A stretch of DNA of 61,495 nt. Origin: Phycisphaeraceae bacterium. Its GTDB lineage: Bacteria; Planctomycetota; Phycisphaerae; Phycisphaerales; Phycisphaeraceae. Positions 54,292 through 61,495 of this stretch are shown here, piece after piece. Position 1 is the stretch's first letter. Every line of letters begins with the position of its first letter. The stretch spans positions 1 to 61,495 of the forward strand of contig JANQSF010000030.1 in assembly GCA_028284155.1 (NCBI GenBank). Direction: 5' to 3'. The notes beneath the pieces are model-generated. The model ran no database searches. It saw only the letters and a list, made by a program, of their open reading frames with translations, and had not been told where the DNA came from. Both the position numbers and the translations under genes were made by a program.

Positions 54292-55304
54292 ACCAACTCA
54301 GTCTTCAGAATCGACAATCTGCGCTTGACTTGAACGAGCCTCTCGACCCACACCGGTCCCAGGACTCGCCTCAAGGCTCGGGCGGGGCCTCGATACGCAT
54401 CCTCTATCCCACCACTTGGGTGGGTCTTCATCGCGAACTCAAAGTACGCAGACGCCTCTTCGTGCAACCCGTGCCGGACCAACAGCCTGGCATCCGCGGC
54501 GATCCAGGCCGCGAAGGCGCGAGCGCGCTCGTCGGTCAGTGCGGCGCGCTCACGCAGCAAAGACAAGCCCCGTTGCGCGATGCTTGCATGTTGGCAAAGC
54601 ACACGTACGCTGTCGCTCGAAACGCTGTCGGGCACCCGACGTGCGGTACAAAGCGCCTGTGCCAAGTGATGGAATCGTACACCGTGACACGCCAAGCGGA
54701 CGTGCAGGTCGCGTTCCTGAGCACAAGGTAGTGTCTCCAAAAACCCACCTACAGCGAGCAGATTGGCCCGCCAATGGATTGGCTGCGGCGTCCCGAGTGG
54801 TCCACCCAACACAAACGACACCGGGTCATCACGGTCAACGAACGCCCGCGCATACTCACCGACCGCGCGTCCGCCTTCCGACACCTGGCAATCGCAAAAC
54901 ACCATGCCGGGGCAGTTGCTTCGATCACTGTCGGCCGTCTCCTGACCAACTTGCCGCGTCGCCCCGTCCGCGTCCTGTCCAAACACGCGGCAAAACTCCC
55001 GCACCTGCAATTCCAGTTTCTCGGGGTGCAAGAGGTCATCCGCATCAAGGAACTGCACCAACTCACCGGTCGCCAACTCCAAACCACGATTGCGCGCAGC
55101 ACACGCCCCACGGTTCGGCCCCGCCTCCCAGCGGACGCGCCCCCCAAACGACCGGATGGTGTCCAGACTCCCGTCCGTCGAACCGTCGTCGATCACAATG
55201 ACTTCGACCCGGTCATACGTTTGCTCAAGTGCCGACCGGATCGCGTCACCAACAAAACGCTCCGCGTTAAAACAAGGTATGAGGATGGAAACCGTGGGAT
55301 TCAT
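54288..55304 (-). CDS. Family 2 glycosyltransferase, paralogue of the one at 58860
   Basis: A 338-residue GT-A protein. VSILIPCFNAERFVGDAIRS, VIDDGSTDGSLDTI, GACAARNRGLELATGELVQF (split GACAARNRGLELATG) and FLDADDLLHPEKL (DxD) mark the core. The C-terminal half contains DDPVSFVLGGPLG, TPQPIHWRANLLAVGG and PDSVSSDSVRVL, shared in order with the protein at 58860-59867. The two are paralogues from duplication within the locus. Starts and stops overlap neighbours by 4 bases on both sides. Confidence 0.9.
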   Translation of the reverse strand: MNPTVSILIPCFNAERFVGDAIRSALEQTYDRVEVIVIDDGSTDGSLDTIRSFGGRVRWEAGPNRGACAARNRGLELATGELVQFLDADDLLHPEKLELQVREFCRVFGQDADGATRQVGQETADSDRSNCPGMVFCDCQVSEGGRAVGEYARAFVDRDDPVSFVLGGPLGTPQPIHWRANLLAVGGFLETLPCAQERDLHVRLACHGVRFHHLAQALCTARRVPDSVSSDSVRVLCQHASIAQRGLSLLRERAALTDERARAFAAWIAADARLLVRHGLHEEASAYFEFAMKTHPSGGIEDAYRGPARALRRVLGPVWVERLVQVKRRLSILKTELV

Positions 55305-56080
55305 CGCACGCGATTCACCATACGGGTTGCCGCTTCGTAGACTTTTATATCGGGCTCACACAGCCGGGCCACCTGTTCTCGCAATTCGGGCGTGACCAAG
55401 GCCAATCGGTCTTCCCGCGACACGGGGGACGCGTTGTGCTGCCCCACCCGCAACCGTTGACCGGTCTTCGATTCAAACTGAGCGATCCAGGTCGGCATGG
55501 ACTCGACCGTTCCAATCAAGTCAAATCTCGACAGCACATCAATCGCGGCTTCAACGTCGAGGTCCGACACGCATTCCATTTTCCCCGGCAATGTCAACAG
55601 ATGCCTGACATAGATCGAACCCATCCGTCGGGCGTGCTCAGAGTTCGCATACGTGGCAAGGTCATGGTCGATATGGAATGGCGAGTCCGTCTTGTGACGA
55701 CCATAAAAGTAGTGCGACAGCCACCGATCGACAGGGTCGCGGAGCACGGTCATGAACATCCACTGCGCCCCGAACGATTCCAGCGTGTCGGCGCGCACGG
55801 GATAATGTCCTGCGATGAGCCAACTCGCCTTGCCGCGTTGCAATTCATAATGTAACAGATCGAGCCGGAATTCCAACAGGTCGACGCCACGGCTGTCGGC
55901 GGCACGCTTCGAGGCGCCGGAGTCCAACAGGGTTTGACGTTTCGGGGAATACCGCTGGCACAACGCCTTCTTTAAGGATGTCCCACCGCACTTGGGCATA
56001 TGGATGAAGGCGATGTTCTCGTCGACATACCTGCGGACCGAATCGCGCACGCGGAGCATGATTTGCCGACCAAGGGTCAA
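55301..56080 (-). CDS. Sulfotransferase family protein, carbohydrate type
   Basis: A 259-residue protein. The phosphosulfate loop is FIHMPKCGGTSLKKAL (about 25-40) and the 3'-phosphate region is TVLRDPVDRWLSHYFYG (about 110-126), the R-D-P-x-x-R pattern of the sulfotransferase family 2 (heparan-sulfate 2-O-like) group. The TTG at 56080 overlaps the preceding stop (TTGA); an ATG at 56059 is an alternative. It is inserted between two GT2 genes, coupled to both. It is probably cytoplasmic, sulfating an assembled sugar, and is the second sulfotransferase of the locus. Confidence 0.82.
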   Translation of the reverse strand: MTLGRQIMLRVRDSVRRYVDENIAFIHMPKCGGTSLKKALCQRYSPKRQTLLDSGASKRAADSRGVDLLEFRLDLLHYELQRGKASWLIAGHYPVRADTLESFGAQWMFMTVLRDPVDRWLSHYFYGRHKTDSPFHIDHDLATYANSEHARRMGSIYVRHLLTLPGKMECVSDLDVEAAIDVLSRFDLIGTVESMPTWIAQFESKTGQRLRVGQHNASPVSREDRLALVTPELREQVARLCEPDIKVYEAATRMVNRVR

Positions 56081-57087
56081 TTGGGATCCGATCGGCAGCG
56101 TTCCGGTCTTGCCAAACCGCGTAGCGTCCCTTTGACAGTCGAGCCGCCCAGGGAACGAACCAACATCTTTCTAAAGTGCCGATCCAGAACCATGTCTGGG
56201 TGACGACACAGCATGCCGAGCATGAACCTGGGGCCTTTGGCGGAACCGGTTAAAGCCCGACGCTCGTCCGCGGACAGCCCCGTCCAACTGTGCGCCACCG
56301 CGACCCTGAGCAGGCGACGGCGGGGAGGCGACAACTTGTTGGCTCGGGCCCATTCCGCCAACGACTGCCACATCCGGAAGCCGTACTGCCGATGCTCGTC
56401 GCTGTTGGTAACGATGCGGTTCTCGCCGTGCAAACGCCGCATGGCCACCGGTTTATCGAGTGAACCGGCGACCAGCCGACCGATGGCCGACATCTTGATC
56501 CACATCGCAAAGTCCTGCGACATTTTCAATTCAGGATCAAACTCGCCCGTCCGTTCGAACAGCGACCGGCGAACAACAATGCCGTTTGTGTGGAAACAAC
56601 CGGAGCCGCCGCCGACGATCGACTCAAACAGCGCATCGGGATCGACCGCCTGATCCATAGTGCTCATTTCGCGCTGACGCCGAGCCTTCCACCAATCCCG
56701 CATACCGGGGCCGTGGTAGTCGGTCCCCACGGCGTCGTATACACCGTCGATCTCCGTGCGGTCGGTAAGCAGCTTTCGTGCAGATCCAAACCGGTTCCCG
56801 AGGTAGTAGTCGTCGGCATCTAGAAACGACACGTAGTCGCACCGGGCGGCCCTGAGTCCAACATTGCGCGCCTCGGCCGCGCCGTGATTCTCGCCGTCCG
56901 GGTGACGCAGGAGCTTGACTCGGGCTTGCGATGCAGCGAGTCGTGTACACACACCCAACGAGTCGTCCGTCGATCCATCTTCAATCAACAGGACCTCGGT
57001 TGTTTCAGGCTGATCCAATGCGGACGTGACAGCCTGCTCAAGATACTTCGCAGCATTGTAAACCGGTATAACAACCGACACGTACAT
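56077..57087 (-). CDS. Family 2 glycosyltransferase
   Basis: A 336-residue protein from the ATG at 57087 (MYVSVVIPVYNAAKYLEQAV, here VSVVIPVYNAAKYLEQ); a TTG at 57099 is possible. GT-A motifs are LLIEDGSTDDSLGVCT, NHGAAEARNVGLRAARCDYV (split HGAAEARNVGLRAA) and FLDADDYYLGNRF (DxD). SGCFHTNGIVVRRSLFERTG and FDPELKMSQDFAMWIKM provide the acceptor-side ED/D-x-x-x-W motif. It is separated from the next gene upstream by 16 bases. Confidence 0.9.
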   Translation of the reverse strand: MYVSVVIPVYNAAKYLEQAVTSALDQPETTEVLLIEDGSTDDSLGVCTRLAASQARVKLLRHPDGENHGAAEARNVGLRAARCDYVSFLDADDYYLGNRFGSARKLLTDRTEIDGVYDAVGTDYHGPGMRDWWKARRQREMSTMDQAVDPDALFESIVGGGSGCFHTNGIVVRRSLFERTGEFDPELKMSQDFAMWIKMSAIGRLVAGSLDKPVAMRRLHGENRIVTNSDEHRQYGFRMWQSLAEWARANKLSPPRRRLLRVAVAHSWTGLSADERRALTGSAKGPRFMLGMLCRHPDMVLDRHFRKMLVRSLGGSTVKGTLRGLARPERCRSDPN

Positions 57088-57103
57088 CAGGTAGTCCAAT
57101 CGG

Positions 57104-57895
57104 TCAACGCGCCGATTCCGTCTTGTTCCGCACGCCGAACAGACGCTGCCGGATCGCGCCGGCCCTTTCGCGCAAGCGGAAATATGAACGTCTCAGCCCG
57201 CGGCGCGATCGCTCGGACTTAAGCAAGCCTGATACACTGAAGACCTCCCGGCATCGGCGAATGATCGCCCCACGATGAGCATCGTGTCCCGACCATCGCA
57301 GGTGGATCGACACATCGTCGTCCTGACCCAACTCCGTCGTCGGGTAGTTGTAACCGCGATTGACCCGACCAGACAGGTCCATAGCAGCATGGGACAAGAT
57401 AATGTCCTCGCCGTTCCCGATCGGCTTGCCGGGCAGATCGGCGAACAGCGGCGTCTTAGCCATGGCGTGCACGCATGCCGCGCGCGGCGCCAGCGTAAAC
57501 CGCGTGAGCACGATCTCCACACGCCCCACGACCTGGCCGGTCGTGTATTCGCCGCCGGGGCCCGGCCACCGTCCGAAGAGCGTGTGACAAACTTGAGGGT
57601 CACCGCGCCAGTGCTCGTACAACTTCTCCAGAACGCCATCCTCAGCCATGAGGTCGTCGTCGTGGAACAGAACGCATGCGTTCCGGGCGAGCGACGCGGC
57701 CGCGAACCGCGTGTAGAGCCCGAAGTCATCTGTACAGTTGATCACCCGCACCTTCTCAGCCGGGGGTGACAAGTGGACGACCGGGTTGTTATTCCAAACA
57801 ATGATCTCATCGACAAGCGGATCGCGGCTGAGTTGGCCGCAAATCTTTTTGACCCCGTCAACCCGTTCCCAACTCAGTATGACGACGGATATCAT
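57104..57895 (-). CDS. GT64/exostosin-like glycosyltransferase
   Basis: A 263-residue protein. The ATG at 57895 follows GAAGAGCGAG and 13 bases after the upstream stop; a TTG at 57916 is an alternative. The layout MISVVILSWERVDGVKKI, DEIIVWNNNP, YTRFAAASLARNACVLFHDDD (split CVLFHDDDL, the DxD) and KPIGNGEDIILSHAAM resembles the C-terminal catalytic domain of exostosin-like GT64 enzymes (V-V-W-N-N, L-x-x-R-F, D-D-D, G/N-x-D-D/E-I). I could not test this. It is otherwise a generic GT-A protein. The basic C-terminal tail is unconserved. Confidence 0.65.
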   Translation of the reverse strand: MISVVILSWERVDGVKKICGQLSRDPLVDEIIVWNNNPVVHLSPPAEKVRVINCTDDFGLYTRFAAASLARNACVLFHDDDLMAEDGVLEKLYEHWRGDPQVCHTLFGRWPGPGGEYTTGQVVGRVEIVLTRFTLAPRAACVHAMAKTPLFADLPGKPIGNGEDIILSHAAMDLSGRVNRGYNYPTTELGQDDDVSIHLRWSGHDAHRGAIIRRCREVFSVSGLLKSERSRRGLRRSYFRLRERAGAIRQRLFGVRNKTESAR

Positions 57896-57908
57896 CGAAT
57901 CTCGCTCT

Positions 57909-58838
57909 TCATCCAATCCTACCGGTCTGGGGGGTGCGGCCCCAGCGTTTCGGACGCAGGCAAAGCATAATTACCCACCAGTTGTCACGTTTAAAAGGGC
58001 TCAAGACCGTCGCCTTTGCAGCGAAACGCAGGGCCAATAGTCGGCGTCCGTCCTTGATCGCTTCCCAAGCGCTTCTTCTGGCAATATCGGACGTCGACGG
58101 GACTCGAGGATGAGCAATCTTGAAACCTCTCGGCAGTCGCTCTCCCCGGCGTTCAAAGTAACGCCGCGCAGCAAGTCGCTTACCATGCAATGCCGACGAG
58201 CGCTTCGATCTGGTAATGCTATCCTCGCGGCGACGTAACCGCATGAGCGGCTCCGGCAGATTCGCCAACCGTCCGCGCTCAGCCAGACGGAGCCACAGGT
58301 CACGATCCTGTGCCGCATCAAATTCCTCACAGTAGCCGCCGCATGCCTCCACATCCGCTCGACGCATCATGACCGCGGGATGTTGCATTGCGCACCCCCC
58401 ACCATGCAGAATCTGTGCGACGATTTCATCATGACGCAACGGCGTCGCACGCACGCCAAGGTCTTGCCCACCCGTGTCCATGTCAATTACCGCCGATCCG
58501 ACCAAGACACAAGCCGGATGATCCCTCAAGTAAGTAACCTGTCTTTCAAATCGCTGCGGCATCGCTGTGTCATCGCCATCGATGCGCGCAACAAACTCGC
58601 CCCGACAATGCCGCAGTCCTTCGTTCAGCGTCGGCGTGATCCCCCGCCGCGGCTGACACACGTATTTGATACGGTCGTCCAATTGCTCATACCGGGCCAC
58701 CACCTTCTCCGTGGCATCCGTTGAGCCGTCGTTGACAATAACAAACTCAAAGTCATCGACGCTCTGATTCAATACACTTTGAATGGTTTCGGCGACGTAG
58801 GGCGCAACATTGAAAACGGGCATCAGCACGGAGATCAT
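57909..58838 (-). CDS. Family 2 glycosyltransferase
   Basis: A 309-residue GT-A protein from the ATG at 58838 (MISVLMPVFN); a TTG six codons upstream is the alternative. Motifs are VIVNDGSTDATEKVVARY, GITPTLNEGLRHCRGEFV (split GITPTLNEGLRHC), ARIDGDDTAMPQRF (DxD) and CGGYCEEFDAAQDRDLWLRL, with a final conserved LRRREDSITR. The C-terminal 60 residues are basic and unconserved. It lies 22 bases downstream of the next GT2. Confidence 0.9.
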   Translation of the reverse strand: MISVLMPVFNVAPYVAETIQSVLNQSVDDFEFVIVNDGSTDATEKVVARYEQLDDRIKYVCQPRRGITPTLNEGLRHCRGEFVARIDGDDTAMPQRFERQVTYLRDHPACVLVGSAVIDMDTGGQDLGVRATPLRHDEIVAQILHGGGCAMQHPAVMMRRADVEACGGYCEEFDAAQDRDLWLRLAERGRLANLPEPLMRLRRREDSITRSKRSSALHGKRLAARRYFERRGERLPRGFKIAHPRVPSTSDIARRSAWEAIKDGRRLLALRFAAKATVLSPFKRDNWWVIMLCLRPKRWGRTPQTGRIG

Positions 58839-58859
58839 CGGCCGCTTTTCAGCCAACTG

Positions 58860-59867
58860 TCACGCTCCGCTCCGAATCGTGTTCTTCGCCCAACGCCGTA
58901 TACGATTGAGGCAGCTTGGCGACCGCTTGGACCACTTACTCTTAAAGATCATGATCCGGCCGGTCGTAATCGGGCCCAGGATGCTGCGCGCGATCATCGC
59001 CCATCTGGACGAATACAGTTCTTTGGTTACGGCCGCGTTGTCGATCTCACTGCCCCACGCCAGGTTTCTCAGGCACAGGTCTTTCCTGCCGCGCCTTAGG
59101 AGTTCGATTGCATCCCGGGCAAGTTTACCCGCAAGTGCCTGAGACCGCCTATCGGATAACGCGCCACGGTTGCGGAGTTCAACGTAATAGTCCCAGGCCA
59201 GTCGGCAGCGCGTGTCCAGCACGCGAGACTGGTCTGACGACACACTGCCCGCCATCCTTCTTACGACGTAGAGACACTCGTGAAGGTGGTGAATTGCGCA
59301 GCCCGTCATAGCCAGACGAACATTCAGATCGGAGTCATGACAACACGGCAAGTCTTCTGAGTAACCCCCAATCCCAATCAGTCGTTCCTTAAAGTGAATC
59401 GGCGCCGGTGTCCACACCTTCTGTTCAATAGCAAAGCTGACCGGGTCATCGCCATCATAGTGCGTTACCAACGGATGGGACCGCGACGCGTCTTCACGCG
59501 ATAGGCGGCGGCCGTCGCAATACACCATCGCATCGCGTCGGTCAAGGACAAGCGGTACCTGGCGCGCCAGCTTGCCCGGTTCCAACATGTCATCACAGTC
59601 CAAAAACTGGATCAACTCGCCCCGCGCCTCGCTCAAACCACGGTTTCGTGCGGCGCACGCTCCCAGATTAGGTCCCGTCAGAACTCGGATCTGGTCCTGA
59701 AATGGTTTTAGCCGCTCCAACGTTCGATCAGTAGAACCATCGTCAACAACGATAACTTCAGTATTGCCGTAAGTCTGTTCAAGCGCACTCTCCACCGCGT
59801 CTACAACGACTGATTCGCCGTTGAAGCACGGAATGATGATCGATACCAAGGGCGTCACGTTAAGCAA
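58860..59867 (-). CDS. Family 2 glycosyltransferase, paralogue of the one at 54288
   Basis: A 335-residue GT-A protein. VSIIIPCFNGESVVVDAV, VVDDGSTDRTLERL, GACAARNRGLSEARGELIQF (split GACAARNRGLSEARG) and FLDCDDMLEPGKL (D-C-D in place of the usual DAD) mark the core. VWTPAPIHFKERLIGIGG and AGSVSSDQSRVLD match the paralogue at 54288-55304. The start could be the TTG at 59867 or the GTG at 59858; the GTG would align best with the paralogue's N-terminus. Confidence 0.9.
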   Translation of the reverse strand: MLNVTPLVSIIIPCFNGESVVVDAVESALEQTYGNTEVIVVDDGSTDRTLERLKPFQDQIRVLTGPNLGACAARNRGLSEARGELIQFLDCDDMLEPGKLARQVPLVLDRRDAMVYCDGRRLSREDASRSHPLVTHYDGDDPVSFAIEQKVWTPAPIHFKERLIGIGGYSEDLPCCHDSDLNVRLAMTGCAIHHLHECLYVVRRMAGSVSSDQSRVLDTRCRLAWDYYVELRNRGALSDRRSQALAGKLARDAIELLRRGRKDLCLRNLAWGSEIDNAAVTKELYSSRWAMIARSILGPITTGRIMIFKSKWSKRSPSCLNRIRRWAKNTIRSGA

Positions 59868-59886
59868 GTGACGGCTACTCGATCGC

Positions 59887-61227
59887 TCACGTCCTCAGGT
59901 CTCGACAACCCGCAGCGATATCGCTGACCTTGTGAACTGCTTCAATGCACTCCTGCATAAACCGTCGCGTACGTAGCGTGAACGGTGATACCGACAACAA
60001 CTGATCTTTCATGCGTTCGGCCACGGGAAAGGCTGCCTCCTGTTGAACATTGGCCGTGCCACGCTGGCACTCGTGCCCGGCAATCCGTGGCCGGTCCTGC
60101 CCCGAAAACAGTGGCAGTTCATGCAGCAGCGCCGCGTGCGGCGTTTGGTGGGTATAGCGATCAACCTTAATGGGCACGCCCTCGGCGTTCACCGCCTTGG
60201 CAAACGCCGACACGTTCCATCCTCCCGCGTGCTCCGCGTTGTAGCGAAAGATGAACTCCAGAAACCCACCACGCCGGGCCTGCGGATACATGTCGATCGG
60301 CGAGACCGCCCCGCACTCTGAAAACGCCTCGGACAACAATGTGTAATTGCTCGTGCGCAACCGATTCAACTCATCAAGCTGCTCAAGCGAGGCCTGCGCG
60401 AGGATCACGCCGAACAGGTGCGGCCTGAATTTCAGGCCGAGGCTCAGCAGGTCCGCGTCGACGGTATCCGCGGCCTGGTCCTTGACCAGCCGACCAAAGT
60501 GTCCGAGCGCGAGCATGCGGTCGTAAAGCTCTGGATTACGTGTCACGGCAACACCCAACTCACCGCCACTGACCGGCTTCATCCCCTGCAATGAGAAGCA
60601 GCCGATGTCTCCCCAACCACCCACAGGCTTCCCGTCATACGTAGCGCCGTGGGCGTGCGAGCAGTCTTCGATCAGCGCCAAATCGTGTTTCCTGGCGATC
60701 TCCACGAATCGGTCCATGCGGGCGGGGTTACCCCACACGTGCACGACACAGATCGCGCGCGTCCGATCGGTGATCCGCCGCTCGACATCATCGGGGTCGG
60801 CCGTCAGCGTGCGTTCGTCGATATCGCAGAAAACAGGCGTACCGCCGCATTGCAGGATCGGCGACGCCGACGCGAAGAACGTATAGGTCGGGACGATCAC
60901 CTCATCGCCAGGCCCAACACCGATGGCGAAATAAGCGCTGTGCAGCGTGGCCGTCCCGCTGTTCATCACCAAGGCGTGCTCGGTCTGCGTCAGTTCGGCG
61001 AAGCGCTTTTCAAACTTCGCGATCTCGCCGCCGCGCGCTCGCGTGTTCGTGCCCTGTCGGCCGACGCGGCATATCTCCTTCAACGCGCGGCGGGACACTA
61101 CCGGCCAGCGCTCGGGGCTGTGGTGCCTCACGGCGCGCGGTCCGCCAAAGATGGCCAACTCGCTCGCACGTCGAGCCGGGCCCGCCGGCCGATCACGCTG
61201 TAAGGGTGTGGATACCGCGATAGTCAT
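59887..61227 (-). CDS. DegT/DnrJ/EryC1/StrS family aminotransferase
   Basis: A 446-residue PLP enzyme from the ATG at 61227; the start overlaps the upstream oxidoreductase stop by 35 bases. The family core has ALVMNSGTATLHSAYFAI, DEVIVPTYTFFASASPIL, VFCDIDERTLTADPDDVE, CVVHVWGNPARMD and LALIEDCSHAHGATYDGK. SLQGMKPVSGGELGV replaces the usual catalytic F-x-x-x-K-x-x/GEGG stretch; the Lys of QGMKPV probably forms the Schiff base. Such enzymes aminate keto-sugars (nucleotide-linked) or build AHBA-like rings. The role here is likely amino-sugar donor synthesis, together with the adjacent Gfo/Idh/MocA protein. Confidence 0.88.
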   Translation of the reverse strand: MTIAVSTPLQRDRPAGPARRASELAIFGGPRAVRHHSPERWPVVSRRALKEICRVGRQGTNTRARGGEIAKFEKRFAELTQTEHALVMNSGTATLHSAYFAIGVGPGDEVIVPTYTFFASASPILQCGGTPVFCDIDERTLTADPDDVERRITDRTRAICVVHVWGNPARMDRFVEIARKHDLALIEDCSHAHGATYDGKPVGGWGDIGCFSLQGMKPVSGGELGVAVTRNPELYDRMLALGHFGRLVKDQAADTVDADLLSLGLKFRPHLFGVILAQASLEQLDELNRLRTSNYTLLSEAFSECGAVSPIDMYPQARRGGFLEFIFRYNAEHAGGWNVSAFAKAVNAEGVPIKVDRYTHQTPHAALLHELPLFSGQDRPRIAGHECQRGTANVQQEAAFPVAERMKDQLLSVSPFTLRTRRFMQECIEAVHKVSDIAAGCRDLRT

Positions 61228-61495
61228 CCGCTGAAATCCCGTAGTAAAACCGGGCGTCCGAATCGAGGGGCAGCGACACCTTGCTACCCGTAATTGCCGA
61301 GGTGTATATCGCCACACACAGTTCCAGCGCCAGACGCGCCTCCGCCGGGGAAACTGGCGCAGGCTGTCCGTCGTGCAACGCGTTCAGGTAGTCATTGATC
61401 AGTCGGCCGTGACACGTCTTGAGTTCGCGCACCGGCGGCGGCATCAAACCGGCCATGCGTTTCAGCTTGCGGGCCACCCGGGCCTGCGGTGCCTT
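61193..61495 (-). CDS. Gfo/Idh/MocA-type oxidoreductase, C-terminal fragment (runs off the window)
   Basis: The frame is open to the window edge, so only the last 100 codons are seen. The end (LINDYLNALHDGQPAPVSPA, then LALELCVAIYTSAITGSKVS and LPLDSDARFYYG) has the typical C-terminal pattern of the family: the 'H/L-x-x-F-x-x-A-x-x-x-G-x-x-x-x-x-S' helix followed by a P-V-x-L-P-L strand. It is the first visible gene of the leftward locus and overlaps the DegT start by 35 bases. A DegT-oxidoreductase pair suggests a dehydrogenation-amination route to an amino sugar. Confidence 0.7.
   Translation of the reverse strand, partial: KAPQARVARKLKRMAGLMPPPVRELKTCHGRLINDYLNALHDGQPAPVSPAEARLALELCVAIYTSAITGSKVSLPLDSDARFYYGISADDYRGIHTLTA

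Overview
The window looks like a chromosome segment of a planctomycete (phylum Planctomycetota). The main evidence is two PSD1 (DUF1549/DUF1553) plus DUF1501 gene pairs, a secreted giant protein that opens with an LEPR-XLL-type motif, a PEP-CTERM-like surface protein, and a planctomycete-style sulfatase remnant. The DNA is moderately GC-rich. No rRNA gene, complete tRNA or CRISPR array is visible, and no species can be assigned.

Layout. (1) 1-14.6 kb holds secreted or periplasmic 'planctomycete toolkit' genes: a degenerate gamma-glutamyltransferase-like protein, a BNR-repeat propeller, a large PQQ-like propeller, and two divergent PSD1-DUF1501 pairs. (2) 14.8-17.6 kb is a scar region: a metallophosphoesterase with an altered motif, a sulfatase gene cut after about 26 codons, a tRNA T-arm-like sequence at the break, a truncated DDE integrase/transposase, a tRNA-Met-like 3' half, and a cluster of helically phased TCGCTGCA octamers. 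(3) 17.6-23.8 kb carries two surface proteins. One is a 1787-residue SdrD-B/DUF11-like/CBM-like protein and the other a 216-residue PEP-CTERM-like protein. They appear to share a module but carry different sorting signals. Strong hairpins lie downstream of the large gene. (4) 24.2-30.8 kb has a DUF218 protein with an apparent internal deletion, a NAGPA-type phosphodiester glycosidase, a VanZ-like protein and a 1361-residue membrane-anchored TPR protein with a clear terminator. (5) 30.9-61.5 kb is one long leftward exopolysaccharide locus. It contains WecB, a heparinase II/III family protein, a bi-domain oxidoreductase, a GT-C-type membrane protein, GtrA, a methyltransferase, a GMC oxidoreductase, a Wzy-like polymerase, two sulfotransferases, a DegT aminotransferase, a partial Gfo/Idh/MocA oxidoreductase and about fourteen glycosyltransferases. 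Many neighbours overlap by 1-4 bases, which points to translational coupling.

Working together. The right half probably builds a sulfated, amino-sugar-containing extracellular polysaccharide. DegT, the oxidoreductases and WecB would supply nucleotide sugars, the glycosyltransferases assemble the repeat unit, Wzy polymerises it, sulfotransferases decorate it, and the heparinase-like protein and TPR protein would process or export it. No flippase, priming glycosyl-1-phosphate transferase, export porin or exosortase is in the window, so the locus must continue elsewhere. All functions are read from motifs and remembered family features; no search was run.
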